From: a virus
DNA length: 64,000 bases
IMG/VR virus record: IMGVR_UViG_3300032291_003216
Location: 1 to 64,000 of that record
Strand: one strand, 5' to 3'
Under the pieces are notes generated by a model. That model saw only the letters and a program-made list of their open reading frames with translations, did not search any database and was not told the DNA's origin. The position numbers and the translations under genes are program-made. Of this stretch, positions 27,751-36,495 are shown piece after piece (position 1 is the stretch's first letter; the number at the start of each line of letters is the position of its first letter).

Positions 27751-29238
27751 TCAGGTCGTGTCGCGGAACCTTCCAAAGCGGAACCGGGCCGTGAAGCCGG
27801 TGATCGGCATGGGGTCCACCGCGCCGCCGGGGTTGGCGTAGCGCTTGCGGAAGTGGCGAGCCAGCTCGTTGTAGCGGCTCAGATGGATGTTGGCGCCGGT
27901 CTGGTCGACGCCGTCCATGAGGCACATGTAGTAGAGGCACAGCTCGATGTAGGACGGCACCGCGTCGCGCTGGATCGGCGGCGTGTCCTGATCGTCCTTG
28001 AGCTTCTTCGGCAGACGCTGCACGCGCAGGTCCAGCTCGTAGCGCTCGTCCTGATGCGGGAACACCTGATAGGCGTAGTAGCCAGTGCTGTGCTTCAGTT
28101 CGCGCTGGTAGTCGGGGATGGCCGAGCCGTTCCACGTAAAGACGCCGGCGGTAGGTTCGACCTCGCCAAGAAGGTAGAACTTGCCATTCGTCTCGACACG
28201 GTCAAACCCGGTGCCGTAGGGAGTGGTCGTCTGGGTGCCTGTGCGTGCGACATAGATACGGATTCGCATGCCGCTACGGCTGTAGCGCAGCGTCGCGGGG
28301 TCGCCGAAGCCCAACATGGCGTCGATGTTCGTCGTCGTGATTTCGATGGCGCGGCCCGCCGAAGCACCTGTCTGCGTGTAGATGGCGCTGAGCGGAGACG
28401 GTGCAGACTCCCACTGCGGGTCGCGTATGCCCTCGGGCGACCTCTGCCACTCAAGGTCGCGACGGCCCCAGACATACGTGAAGCAGAACTGGAACGTGCC
28501 TTCCCACTCAGGTCCGGTCCACGGAGCGCCAGTATTCGGCGCTGTCGGCGCTGCTGTCGGAGGCGTTGACGGCGCAGGGATCTGGAAGTGGCGGTCGCGC
28601 CACAGGCGGAACGGCTGGCCCTTGTCCTCTCCGCGGTAGTCGACCATGTCCTGACGGTAGGCGCCGCCGGTGTCGATGGCCCAGACCTGCTGCCGCGTCT
28701 CGTTGTAGAGGCGCGCGGGCTCCAGCACACGGGTCACGTCGTCGCAGACGAAGAACTCGGGCTGATGGAGGCGGAACGAGAACGCCGTGCCCGCGGCGTC
28801 CCACGGGCGGTCGAGAGAGACGTAGTACCCAGCCGGCGCTCCGGAGAGCAGCCAGAACTCGCGGCACTGCCGGCGGTGGACCTGCCCGTTGGTGTCGACC
28901 ACCTCGATGTGCATGATGCCGTCGAAGGTGCCCGTGACATCCGGAACCCACGGGCTCGACGGCGTCAGGGCCACACCATTGGGGTCGACGAACTTCAGGA
29001 CGCGCGTGTCGGCCGTCGGCGAGACACGGGCCTGCACAGAGGCGTCATCTCCAACGACATCCTTCTGGAGGACGATGTGCTCATCGTCGGGGACCACGGC
29101 TTCTGGCACATCACCAGAGATGCGCTCCAAGGCCGTGTTCATGGCCTGCACGACGCGGTTGTCCAGCGTCGTTCCCGTGCTGTCCCAAGCACGGAAGTTG
29201 AAGAGGCGGGCACGAAGCGCACCGAGAGATGTGTCCAT
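27751..29238 (-). CDS. Head-tail adaptor-like structural protein
   Basis: 495 aa. The N-terminus is helical (MDTSLGALRARLFNFRAWD; VVQAMNTALERISGDVPEA), as in gp11-type tail adaptors that dock on the portal. Beta-rich regions with many aromatics follow. A helical C-terminal segment (YIELCLYYMCLMDGVDQTG; SRYNELARHFRKRYANPGG) is typical of adaptor proteins that assess chain length. It precedes the nozzle-like gene. Larger than T7 gp11 (about 196 aa), so an extra domain is likely. Assignment moderate. Confidence 0.6.
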   Translation of the reverse strand: MDTSLGALRARLFNFRAWDSTGTTLDNRVVQAMNTALERISGDVPEAVVPDDEHIVLQKDVVGDDASVQARVSPTADTRVLKFVDPNGVALTPSSPWVPDVTGTFDGIMHIEVVDTNGQVHRRQCREFWLLSGAPAGYYVSLDRPWDAAGTAFSFRLHQPEFFVCDDVTRVLEPARLYNETRQQVWAIDTGGAYRQDMVDYRGEDKGQPFRLWRDRHFQIPAPSTPPTAAPTAPNTGAPWTGPEWEGTFQFCFTYVWGRRDLEWQRSPEGIRDPQWESAPSPLSAIYTQTGASAGRAIEITTTNIDAMLGFGDPATLRYSRSGMRIRIYVARTGTQTTTPYGTGFDRVETNGKFYLLGEVEPTAGVFTWNGSAIPDYQRELKHSTGYYAYQVFPHQDERYELDLRVQRLPKKLKDDQDTPPIQRDAVPSYIELCLYYMCLMDGVDQTGANIHLSRYNELARHFRKRYANPGGAVDPMPITGFTARFRFGRFRDTT

Positions 29239-29277
29239 GCCCGCCCCTTATTCCTGCCGAAGCAGGGTTGCTACCTA

Positions 29278-29820
29278 CTACGGACGACAGTCGATGTACG
29301 CCGACCCGACCGCGCTGGCGAGGATCTGGACGTGCGACACGCCGATGATGCCTGCCGCTTCAGGGGCGGTGATGGGACTGGAAACCGGAACCACCGAACC
29401 AGCCACCGTGGCGGAGGTCACGAACGGGGTGTCGGCGGCGAGGTTGCCCGCGCTGTCCACGCGGACCGAACCCTCACCCTTCACCAGAATGAAGCCATAC
29501 GCACCAGCGCCGAACGTGGTGAGGGCGCTGCCGGCCGTGGTGTAGGTCTGCGCCACACCGAGAACGCGGAGCATCGGGACGGAGTTGGTCGCCGGAGCGA
29601 GCGTACCGGAACCGAGGTTCTGCGCGGTGTTGGTCACAGCGGTGACGACCTGACCCTCGGTGAACGCGGAGGCCGAGGTGTTCTGGACATAACGCCAGAC
29701 CTGATCGCCCTTGCCCGTCTGGGAACCGAGCACAAGGCGCTCGGTGCCGAGGGGGTAGACCTGAGTCGCGTCAATGACGTTGACGTCGTTCCCAAAGACC
29801 TGATTGTTGGCAGAGGACAT
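29278..29820 (-). CDS. Capsid-associated (decoration-like) protein
   Basis: 180 aa, Thr/Val/Ala/Gly rich and beta-like. It contains TGKGDQVWRYVQNTSASAFTEG, where VWRYV is a pattern common in phage capsid-decoration or hoc-like proteins encoded next to the major capsid gene. It follows the capsid gene by 42 bases with a strong AAGGAG site. Likely abundant virion protein; family not certain. Confidence 0.6.
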   Translation of the reverse strand: MSSANNQVFGNDVNVIDATQVYPLGTERLVLGSQTGKGDQVWRYVQNTSASAFTEGQVVTAVTNTAQNLGSGTLAPATNSVPMLRVLGVAQTYTTAGSALTTFGAGAYGFILVKGEGSVRVDSAGNLAADTPFVTSATVAGSVVPVSSPITAPEAAGIIGVSHVQILASAVGSAYIDCRP

Positions 29821-29862
29821 GTTGAAGTCTCCTTGAAGTGGAAGTGAGTCCTGACGGATCGC

Positions 29863-30912
29863 TTAGAGCGCGCCGCCGGAGACGCAGCCCTGCGCCGGGG
29901 TCTTCGTGCAGATGATGTTGCCCTGCATCGAGAAGATGGCGGTGACCACGTCCTGATCGCCGACGCGCTCCGAGAACGGGGTGATGGAGGGGGCCTCCAT
30001 CAGCGGCATCTCGATGTAGTCGGTGTTGAGGATGTAGGTGACGCCGTCGTTCGCCACACCGGTGAACAGCGAGCGATTCAGGTCGATGGAGGAGTAGACC
30101 TTCGCCACGCCAAGCTCGAGGCCCAGCATGTTCGTCTTCTCGGTCTTGTCCTCGACGAGCGCGACGCGGACGAGGGAGAGACGGCTGTCCTCAAAGTTGG
30201 TGTAGGTGTCGTCGTCCATCACGACGAGGTCCGGGCCCTTGCCCATGCCGCCCGCGTAGTGGGCGCACTGGCGGTAGGTCTTGCGGAGCACCGGCAGACC
30301 GTCGGTGGCCCACGCGGTGATGTCGTTGTACTGGTTGAAGTGCGAGTACGACGAGGACTTCGCGACGTTCTGCACCACGTCCGCCTGCGCGGTCGTGAGC
30401 TGGAAGTCGAGAAGGCCGTTCGTCACGCCCGTGCCGGAGCCCGCCGCGAACTGGCCGTTGAGGCTCAGGAAGCCGGCGAGGTCGGCGGTCTGGAACACGA
30501 GGCCGCGGGAGGCGCCGGTGAGGAGGAAGGCGTTGAGGTCAGACTTGGCGCCCTCAAGCGTGGTCTGGGGGTACTCCTCGATGAGGCGGATCACAGCGAG
30601 CTTGCCGCTGTTGAAGAGGAGTTCCTTCTTCGGGATGTTGATCGCGGCCACGATGCGGTGCGGCTCGACCTGGAAGCGCTTGGTCTGCTGACGGCGCGTC
30701 ATGTTGAGCAGCTCGTCGCCGACGAAGACGCCGACGCCGCGGGCGGGGGCGCCGCCGGCGAAGGAACGCTCGATGAGGCTGCCGCCCTCAGAGGGCATGC
30801 GCGCCTTGGTCATAAGCGCGTCGAGCAGCTCATTGGAGCGGATGAAGGAGTTGATGAGCGGGCCGCGCAGGTCCGCGAACGTGGTGTTGAGGATTTCGGT
30901 AGAGATCGCCAT
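29863..30912 (-). CDS. Major capsid protein
   Basis: 349 aa. It has the layout of an HK97-fold capsid protein without a long scaffold-like N-arm: N-terminal helix (LNTTFADLRGPLINSFIR), P-domain-like helix after EEYPQTTLEGAKSDLN, an A-domain with YAGGMGKGPDLVVMDDDTY, and a final strand (FSMQGNIICTKTPAQ). The assignment follows from overall pattern and from its neighbours, a decoration-like protein and adaptor. Notably it lies on the minus strand while terminase, portal and scaffold are on the plus strand. The ATG has CGGAG 6 nt upstream, inside a predicted leader stem. Confidence 0.8.
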   Translation of the reverse strand: MAISTEILNTTFADLRGPLINSFIRSNELLDALMTKARMPSEGGSLIERSFAGGAPARGVGVFVGDELLNMTRRQQTKRFQVEPHRIVAAINIPKKELLFNSGKLAVIRLIEEYPQTTLEGAKSDLNAFLLTGASRGLVFQTADLAGFLSLNGQFAAGSGTGVTNGLLDFQLTTAQADVVQNVAKSSSYSHFNQYNDITAWATDGLPVLRKTYRQCAHYAGGMGKGPDLVVMDDDTYTNFEDSRLSLVRVALVEDKTEKTNMLGLELGVAKVYSSIDLNRSLFTGVANDGVTYILNTDYIEMPLMEAPSITPFSERVGDQDVVTAIFSMQGNIICTKTPAQGCVSGGAL

Positions 30913-30920
30913 CTTGAACT

Positions 30921-31017
30921 CCGTAGCCGGGGGCAGACGCGCGGTGCGACTCCGACCGGCTGGGTCGAAGGAACGGTTGAGGTTCGTGCTGCGCCTGCCC
31001 GCTTGCCGTTGCTACGG
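30921..31017 (-). promoter_or_regulatory. Structured leader of the major capsid mRNA
   Basis: A nested inverted repeat: CCGTAGC (30921-30927) pairs with GCTACGG (31011-31017), GGGCAG (30931-30936) with CTGCCC (30995-31000), and GCGC (30939-30942) with GCGC (30991-30994). The outer arm at 30921-30927 includes part of the GGAG ribosome site of the capsid gene, so folding could control translation or RNA stability. Confidence 0.45.
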
Positions 31018-31061
31018 ACCCCGAAGGGCTACCCGAAACACCAACGAGGGGTGCTCAAGAA

Positions 31062-31090
31062 AGTTAGCACGGTGTGTTGCAACCACGCAA
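31062..31090 (-). promoter_or_regulatory. Possible promoter for the capsid operon
   Basis: On the minus strand TTGCGT (31085-31090), a 17-bp spacer and CTAACT (31062-31067) lie about 150 bp before the capsid start, upstream of the structured leader. A strong promoter is expected for a capsid gene, but this -10 box is a poor match. Confidence 0.3.
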
Positions 31091-31139
31091 GCAGCGGGAT
31101 ACGAAAAGTTGCCGCCGAGAGTGGAAGGCCCCCGCACGC

Positions 31140-31568
31140 CTATGACGAACGGTCCTTGCCTTCGTGGAGGCCGTGGCGCGCGAACTGCTCGCCCTTCTTG
31201 GACGCCTCGCGCTTCGCACGGGTAGCCGCGACGAGCTTCTGCATCCCACCCGGTGTGGAACGAAGACGCTCAATGGCCTTCTTCGGCGCGTAGACCTCGC
31301 CGGTGGCCTTCGGCCCCTGCACGCTGGGCTTGCCGGAGGGTGTCGTCCACTCCTGCTTCGTCCACTTCTTGAGGCTCTTCTGCGACTTCGACGGCCCGCT
31401 CTTGTAGCTACCGCCCGCCTTCTTGTACTGCTGGGCGACCATCTGCGCCTTGCGGGCGGACCACTGGCCCGGCTTGCCGCCCTTGCCGCCTGCGAGGACG
31501 CGCTTCTTGATGCGCTCTCGCAGTCCGGGGTTGGAGTAGACCTGCTTCAACGTCGAGCGTCGGTCCAT
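31140..31568 (-). CDS. Basic protein with KGGKPGQWSARKAQ motif (DUF5872-like)
   Basis: 142 aa, very rich in Lys, Arg, Gln and Ser. The segment KGGKPGQWSARKAQ followed by YKKAGGSYK matches what I know of the DUF5872-type motif found in phage and large-virus proteins. Its high positive charge suggests DNA or RNA binding or packing inside the head. It overlaps the previous gene by TGATG. A longer frame to 31622 runs through that gene and is rejected. Function unknown. Confidence 0.7.
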   Translation of the reverse strand: MDRRSTLKQVYSNPGLRERIKKRVLAGGKGGKPGQWSARKAQMVAQQYKKAGGSYKSGPSKSQKSLKKWTKQEWTTPSGKPSVQGPKATGEVYAPKKAIERLRSTPGGMQKLVAATRAKREASKKGEQFARHGLHEGKDRSS

Positions 31569-31954
31569 CACTTCCCTCGCTTGTCGGCGGCCTCCATCTG
31601 GCGCGCCACCTTGTTCGCCCACGCCTTGCCGGCCCCACCACCCCAGAGGAGGCCCGCGACGTAGCCCTTGTCTTCCTTCGGGCTCTTCCCCGCGTCGAGC
31701 TGGTAGTTGCTCGCGTGTCGGTCGAAGTACGCCTTCATCCGCTTCACGGTGGACGGGTCCATCTCAGAGCGGTTCTTCAGGTTCGCGGCGCGCTGGACGC
31801 CGGAGCCGATGCCCTGAGCGGCGGCCTGCTTCGCGTCGAGGCCCGCCTTCTGCGACTTCGACTGCTCGCGGCGCAGCATGAGGCCGCGCACGGCAGCCGC
31901 GGCCACGGACTGCGGCGGCTTGAAGTTGATGTGCTTGTACTTACCCTCGGCCAC
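31568..31954 (-). CDS. Conserved phage protein with GIGSGVQRA and LLWGG motifs
   Basis: 128 aa. It shows a widespread but uncharacterised phage pattern: an N-terminal helix with GLMLRREQ, then QGIGSGVQRAANLKNR, then STVKRMKAYFDRH, and GYVAGLLWGGGAGKAWANK near the end. Such proteins are usually coded near terminase, portal or capsid genes. Basic and helical. The GTG start at 31954 overlaps the end of a 46-aa gene, which supports coupling. Confidence 0.7.
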   Translation of the reverse strand: MAEGKYKHINFKPPQSVAAAAVRGLMLRREQSKSQKAGLDAKQAAAQGIGSGVQRAANLKNRSEMDPSTVKRMKAYFDRHASNYQLDAGKSPKEDKGYVAGLLWGGGAGKAWANKVARQMEAADKRGK

Positions 31955-32081
31955 CGGTCATCTCCCGCTGTACACGGTTCGCGACGAGCGCCTTGATCAT
32001 CTCCCGCTTCTGCGCGGCGGGGATGGCCTTGGCGCCCTTCTTGTCAGGCAGGGTCGTGTTCTGCACGTCGGTGCCGATCAC
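31941..32081 (-). CDS. 46-aa small protein
   Basis: GTG-start frame (MIGTDVQNTTLPDKKGAKAI) ending in TAA. The start overlaps the upstream stop as GTGA, and the end overlaps the next gene's start by 14 bases, so it fits exactly into an otherwise empty 120-bp stretch. Basic helical C-terminus (KREMIKALVANRVQREM). Too short for most gene callers. Function unknown. Confidence 0.6.
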   Translation of the reverse strand: MIGTDVQNTTLPDKKGAKAIPAAQKREMIKALVANRVQREMTGGRG

Positions 32082-32293
32082 TTCATCTTCCCGAGCGTGC
32101 GGGCGAGCACGAGCTGCTTGAGCAGGGTGCGCTTGGCGGACGAGAGCTTCTTGTCGCCCTCGCTCTCCTTCTGGAGCTGACCGATCTTGGCAGCGATCTT
32201 CTCCTTCGGGATGTTCTCGCCTTCCTTGGCGCCCATCTTCTCGCGGAGAGCGCCCGGCTTCTTGATCGCGCCCTTGATCCAGTTGTCGGCCAT
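32078..32293 (-). CDS. Small basic protein with IKGAIKKPGAL motif
   Basis: 71 aa from the ATG at 32293 (MADNWIKGAIKKPGALREKM), preceded by GGGGAG with a 5-nt spacer. The N-terminal pattern, in which a Trp-Ile-Lys-x-Ala-Ile-Lys-Lys-Pro-Gly block leads into a Lys-rich helix, recurs in many phage small proteins near the portal. First gene of the minus-strand late run, back to back with the terminase gene. Confidence 0.65.
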   Translation of the reverse strand: MADNWIKGAIKKPGALREKMGAKEGENIPKEKIAAKIGQLQKESEGDKKLSSAKRTLLKQLVLARTLGKMK

Positions 32294-32342
32294 GTCGACT
32301 CCCCGCCCATACCGTGTTAGCATAGGTTAGAGGCAGTCTACC
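32294..32342. promoter_or_regulatory. Divergent start region between late minus genes and terminase
   Basis: Only 49 bp separate the two start codons. On the minus strand ACGGTAT, shared with other candidate promoters, and GCTAAC occur; on the plus strand AGAGG serves as the terminase ribosome site. No clear paired -35/-10 set in either direction, so transcription may enter from further away. Confidence 0.3.
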
Positions 32343-33992
32343 GTGTCAGCTCCTGCAAGTCTACCGGGCGGCGCCAAGATCGTGCAGTTGCCGCACATGC
32401 ACATGGGCAAGGTGAACGCGCTGTTCGCGACGCCGTGGGCGTTCGTCTCGATGTGCCAGATCGTCCGTGAGGACGAGTCCATCGGCTACCTCGAGCCGAC
32501 GAACATCCAGATGAAGTTCTTGCAGGCGTGCTCCGACCACCGCTGGGTGCTCTGCGACAAGTTCCGTCAGGCGAAGATCACCACGCCGTCGGTCATGCTG
32601 CTGCTCCGCGACTGCATGTACTTGCAGGGCGTGAAGGGCGTGCTGATCGCTGAGCGGCAGGACACCGCCGAGGACATCTTTGAGCGCATCCTGTTCGCCT
32701 ACAAGAACCTGCCCGACGACGTGAAGGTGCCGACCGAGGCGGGCCGCAAGCCCGGCACGACGCAGATTCACTTCATCCACGGCGGCGGCATCAAGGTGCT
32801 GACGGCTGGTGGACGCAGTCCCGCCGTTGGTCGCTCCATCGACCGCCTGCTCATCACCGAGTTCGGTGAGGCGCAGTGGCAGCGCAAGGCGGCGGCGAAC
32901 ATCTTCCCCGCCGTCAACAAGCGCCAGAACGCCCGCGTCATCTTGGAGTCGACGCCTGGCTCTGCTGGCAGTCACCACGAGACGATGTGGCACAACGCGC
33001 TGGAGGGCAAGGGTCGCTTCCACCCCGTGTTCTTGGAGTGGTGGCTTGACCCGTCGTGCCGCTCCGACCCCGCCGGTCTGAAGCCGACGGAGGTCGAGGT
33101 CGAGTACATGAAGCGGCATCCGGGGATGGACCTCCACAACCTCGCGTTCCGCCGCCTCTCGCTCCAGACGGAGATGGGCAACGACGAGCGGCTCTTCACG
33201 TCGAAGTACCCGTCGGACGCCTACGACGGCTGGCTCGGCTCGGGCTCGCCCGTCATGCCCATCGACGTGCTCAAGGAGAGCCTGCTGCACTCCATCACGC
33301 CGCCGGAGCCGGTGGCGAAGGGCGCGAGCCTCTTGGAGAAGCCGGTGCGCGGTCGCGCGTACCTCATCTGCGCTGACCCAGCTGGCTTCGGCGGCTCGGG
33401 CGACAACAGCGCCGTGACGGTGTGGGACGCGACGGAGCGTCGCGAGGTCGCCGTCTGGGAAGGGCGCGAAGACCCAGGTCGCTTCAGCGAGCGCCTCCTG
33501 AACCTCCAGCGCTTCTTCAACAACGGGCTCCTCGCCGTCGAGTCGAACGCCGCGGCGTGTATCGCCATGCTGAAGGACAAGGGCGCCCGCAACCTGCTCT
33601 GGACCGACCGCAACCACCCCGGCTGGTACGCCACGGAGAAGCGGGTGCAGGAGGGCGAGGCCCGCCTCGTTCGCATGCTTCGTGAGCGGGAACTCACGAT
33701 CAAGTCCAAGCCGCTGCTTCACCAGTTGCTGAACTACGACGGCAACCGCGGCAAGCGGTCGACGAACAGCGACGGCACGACGCACCACTTCGACTTGGCG
33801 CGCACCGCCGTCATGGCGGCCGACGTGCTGTCCCGTCGCCGCTTCACGAGCGATGAAATGCCGATGCAGACGCAGGATTCTGCCCCGTCCGATGAGGCTC
33901 GGGTTACCATCGCCGACCTCGACCGTTACAAGCATCAAGAGCGTGCTGCGGCGCGCAACCCCTTCAAGCCCATCGCTCGGGAGTGGACATGA
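32343..33992 (+). CDS. terL: Terminase large subunit
   Basis: 549 aa DNA-packaging motor. The N-terminal ATPase has a deviant Walker A (KFRQAKITT, about residues 72-80) in place of GxxxxGK[ST], and Walker B DRLLITEF at about 166. The C-terminal RNase H-like nuclease shows CADPAGFGGSGDNSAVTVWD at about 342-362, VESNA at about 398 and HFDLARTAVMAAD near 483. These are the expected acidic sites. The GTG start follows AGAGG. It overlaps the portal gene by ATGA. It acts with the small-terminase-like protein at 50.0 kb, which is far away on the other strand. Confidence 0.88.
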   Translation: MSAPASLPGGAKIVQLPHMHMGKVNALFATPWAFVSMCQIVREDESIGYLEPTNIQMKFLQACSDHRWVLCDKFRQAKITTPSVMLLLRDCMYLQGVKGVLIAERQDTAEDIFERILFAYKNLPDDVKVPTEAGRKPGTTQIHFIHGGGIKVLTAGGRSPAVGRSIDRLLITEFGEAQWQRKAAANIFPAVNKRQNARVILESTPGSAGSHHETMWHNALEGKGRFHPVFLEWWLDPSCRSDPAGLKPTEVEVEYMKRHPGMDLHNLAFRRLSLQTEMGNDERLFTSKYPSDAYDGWLGSGSPVMPIDVLKESLLHSITPPEPVAKGASLLEKPVRGRAYLICADPAGFGGSGDNSAVTVWDATERREVAVWEGREDPGRFSERLLNLQRFFNNGLLAVESNAAACIAMLKDKGARNLLWTDRNHPGWYATEKRVQEGEARLVRMLRERELTIKSKPLLHQLLNYDGNRGKRSTNSDGTTHHFDLARTAVMAADVLSRRRFTSDEMPMQTQDSAPSDEARVTIADLDRYKHQERAAARNPFKPIAREWT

Positions 33993-35716
33993 ATCTCGCG
34001 ACTCTCATCGACCGTCATCGTCGCTTCTACGAGCGCACCGAGAAGAAGAACTTCGACAAGGCGCGGCGCTACTACCGCGGCGAGTTCTACACGTCGCGCA
34101 ACGATGTGAACCTGAGCGATGGTGCGATTCCGTCGTTCCTTTGCTCGAAGAACATGATCTACGCCATCGCGGACACCGCGGTGTCGGCGCTGCTCGGGCC
34201 CAACCCGAAGGTCGCCGCCAACCCGCGCAACCGCCAGAGCCAGGACGCCATCCCGCTCGTCAACGGGCTCATGGACTACGTCTTCGACGTGAACAACATG
34301 CGGCGCCGGGCCGCGACTGCGCTCATCGACGCGGTCCTCTGCAAGCGTGGCGTGTTCAAGACCGGCTGGGACATGAACGCCGACCGCCCCATCGTGCGGG
34401 TGCTGGAGCCGGGCTCGGTCTTCTTTGACCAGACCGTCCGCGACCCGGACGACATCCGCTACTGGCTTGAGGCGGCGGTCATCCCGTGGACCGAGTTTCA
34501 GCGCCGCGTGAAGGCGGGCATCTACCGCTCGCCGAAGATCACGGACGTGCAGCCCGACCGCTACCCGAAGTGGATCACCGACTCCTACAAGAACAGCGAC
34601 ACCGCGCAGCTTCGCGACAGCTTCGAGTGGGTCACGGTCTGGGAGTACTACGACCGCGAGACGAACAAGGTCCAGCACTACGTCCGTCAGGCCGACGCCG
34701 TCGTGTTCGAGCAGGAGCTGGACTACATCCCCTACTCGATGTTCTCGCTCAACCAGAGCGCGGTCGACTGCCTCGGCCTGTCCGAGGTCCAGCTGGTCCT
34801 CAACCAGCAGGAGACGATCAACGACCTGCTCACGCACATGAAGCAGATCGTCTACCTGATGATCCCGCGCATCCTGTTCAACAGCGAGCTGATCACTGAG
34901 GAAGACCTCAACAAGGCGGTTGAGGCGGCGACGGGCTCGTTCGTGCCCATCAGCCCGACGAACGCCGAGGGCCTCCGCACGCTGTCGACGCTGTTCTACG
35001 AGATGCCGATGCCGCAGGTGCCGGCTGGCGTTGAGAACTTCATCGCGCGTCAGGAAGGCGACGCGGCGTTCATCTCGGCCCTCGCCGAGGCGGCCCGCGG
35101 TCAGGTCGCCGGCGCCCGCACCGCGACGGAGATGGCGATCATCGACGCGCAGATGCGGACCCGTCTCGCGACGCGCGAGGGGCACATCAACTCGGCGCTC
35201 ACCGACGTCGCCGAGAAGTGCCTCTACCTGTCGAAGAAGTACATGCAGGAGCCGAAGCTCGTGCAGGTCAGCGGGCACGAGGGGTGGACCGAGGTGTCGC
35301 TGGAAGACATCCACGAGGTCGACATGGGCTTCGCGATGGTGTCGTACAACCCGATCCGCCAGAACCCGTCGGTCATGTCTGAGACGCTGCTCAAGCTGTT
35401 CCCGATCCTCGCGCAGGATCCGAACATCAACAAGCGCGCGCTGCTCGAAGAGTTGGTCACCGGCGTCGGCCTCTCCACGAAGCTCCTCATCCCGAAGGAA
35501 GAGCTGGAGCAGCAGGAGGCGATGGCGCAGCAGATGATGATGGCGCAGATGGCCGCAGCACAGGGAGGCGGCGCGGGGCCCGGCGCGGCTCCTCCGGGCA
35601 TGCCGATGCTGCCGGGCGGCGAGGTGCCGGGGAACGAGACGACCGAAGCCGCGACGCAGAACGTGCCGTCCGACGTCATGGCGGCGATGGGCCCGACGCC
35701 GGTCCCGGTGGCGTGA
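33989..35716 (+). CDS. Portal protein
   Basis: 575 aa. The position directly after the large terminase and the length fit a podovirus-type portal. Visible patterns include an N-terminal helix with RHRRFYERTEKKNFDKARRY, the wing segment ITDSYKNSDTAQLRDSFEWV followed by VWEYYDRETNKVQHYV, a stem region with LNQQETINDLLTHMKQIVYL, and a long helical crown at the C-terminus rich in Gln, Met and Ala. The ATG at 33989 overlaps the terminase stop (ATGA). It forms the dodecamer through which DNA enters and leaves the head. Confidence 0.85.
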   Translation: MNLATLIDRHRRFYERTEKKNFDKARRYYRGEFYTSRNDVNLSDGAIPSFLCSKNMIYAIADTAVSALLGPNPKVAANPRNRQSQDAIPLVNGLMDYVFDVNNMRRRAATALIDAVLCKRGVFKTGWDMNADRPIVRVLEPGSVFFDQTVRDPDDIRYWLEAAVIPWTEFQRRVKAGIYRSPKITDVQPDRYPKWITDSYKNSDTAQLRDSFEWVTVWEYYDRETNKVQHYVRQADAVVFEQELDYIPYSMFSLNQSAVDCLGLSEVQLVLNQQETINDLLTHMKQIVYLMIPRILFNSELITEEDLNKAVEAATGSFVPISPTNAEGLRTLSTLFYEMPMPQVPAGVENFIARQEGDAAFISALAEAARGQVAGARTATEMAIIDAQMRTRLATREGHINSALTDVAEKCLYLSKKYMQEPKLVQVSGHEGWTEVSLEDIHEVDMGFAMVSYNPIRQNPSVMSETLLKLFPILAQDPNINKRALLEELVTGVGLSTKLLIPKEELEQQEAMAQQMMMAQMAAAQGGGAGPGAAPPGMPMLPGGEVPGNETTEAATQNVPSDVMAAMGPTPVPVA

Positions 35717-35746
35717 GAAACTTTTCCCTCAAGTTTAAGGAAACCT

Positions 35747-36202
35747 ATGCCGACTCATGATCTACGGTGTTCTGCGTGTGGGTGGAAGGCAGTCGATGTC
35801 TTCGTCCGCGTCGAGTCGCTGCCCGTCTGCTCCGACTGCGGGGAGCCCTCTCAGATCGACTGGTCGCACGGACGTGCGCCGTCGGTGCGCGGCCACGGCT
35901 ACGGCAGCTTCACGGCCATCGACATGGGCACGCTGGGCAAGGCCGAGACGAAGGAAGACTACGACCGCGCCGTGGCGAAGATCCAGCAGCGCTTCCCCGG
36001 CCACCGCGTCGAGCTGACCAGCGAGACGTCGAACAAGAAGAGCGAGCGCCTCGACGGTCTGCGCCAGCGCGCGTACACCGAGCGGAAGAAGGCCGGAGTC
36101 GACGACGCTGTGCGCCGCGACATGCGCGAGGAGGCCGCGGCCCGCAAGGCGGAGAAGGCCGCCGCGGGGCCCGTCGCTGCGCCGTCCGGAAGTGCGTCGT
36201 GA
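35747..36202 (+). CDS. Zinc-ribbon protein with charged C-terminal helix
   Basis: 151 aa. CSAC near residue 8 and CSDC near 28 form a two-CxxC zinc ribbon like the FmdB-type regulatory domain. A loop with RGHGYGSFTAIDMGTLG follows, then a Lys/Arg/Ala helix. In many phages such a protein lies between portal and scaffold genes; the role is unclear. AAGGAAA precedes the ATG, and an AT-rich small hairpin (AAACTT...AAGTTT) lies in the gap after the portal. Confidence 0.7.
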   Translation: MPTHDLRCSACGWKAVDVFVRVESLPVCSDCGEPSQIDWSHGRAPSVRGHGYGSFTAIDMGTLGKAETKEDYDRAVAKIQQRFPGHRVELTSETSNKKSERLDGLRQRAYTERKKAGVDDAVRRDMREEAAARKAEKAAAGPVAAPSGSAS

Positions 36203-36432
36203 AGATGCCTGACCTCAACGAGGCCAAGATCAAGGCGATGCAGCAGGCCCGCATGGTCCGCGTCATCGGCTCGTACGGCCCGTACGACTCCACCGTGCTG
36301 GAGGATCAGATGACCGGCGAGCGCCGCACAGTCCCGAACAAGTGGCTCTTGGCGGCGAACCGCCCGGAGATCGCGTTTGAGATGGTCCCGCCGCACGCTG
36401 CGTTTGAGGCCGACTACCCTGACGACGAGTAG
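36199..36432 (+). CDS. Small protein in the head operon
   Basis: 77 aa from a GTG that overlaps the previous stop as GTGA; an ATG two codons later is also possible. It has a helical N-terminus (MPDLNEAKIKAMQQARMV), a beta-like middle (VRVIGSYGPYDSTVLEDQ) and an acidic end (EADYPDDE). No family recognised; probably a head-assembly accessory. Confidence 0.6.
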   Translation: MKMPDLNEAKIKAMQQARMVRVIGSYGPYDSTVLEDQMTGERRTVPNKWLLAANRPEIAFEMVPPHAAFEADYPDDE

Positions 36433-36495
36433 CGGACCGGGCCGCTCCACGTCTTACCTTCCCGGTTTCATCAAACCATGTTAGGAGACTACATC

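Noticed and set aside
32361-33938. Long open frame on the minus strand opposite terminase
   Set aside because: It is a high-GC shadow: the plus-strand frame holds all terminase motifs, and the minus frame has no ribosome site or family pattern.
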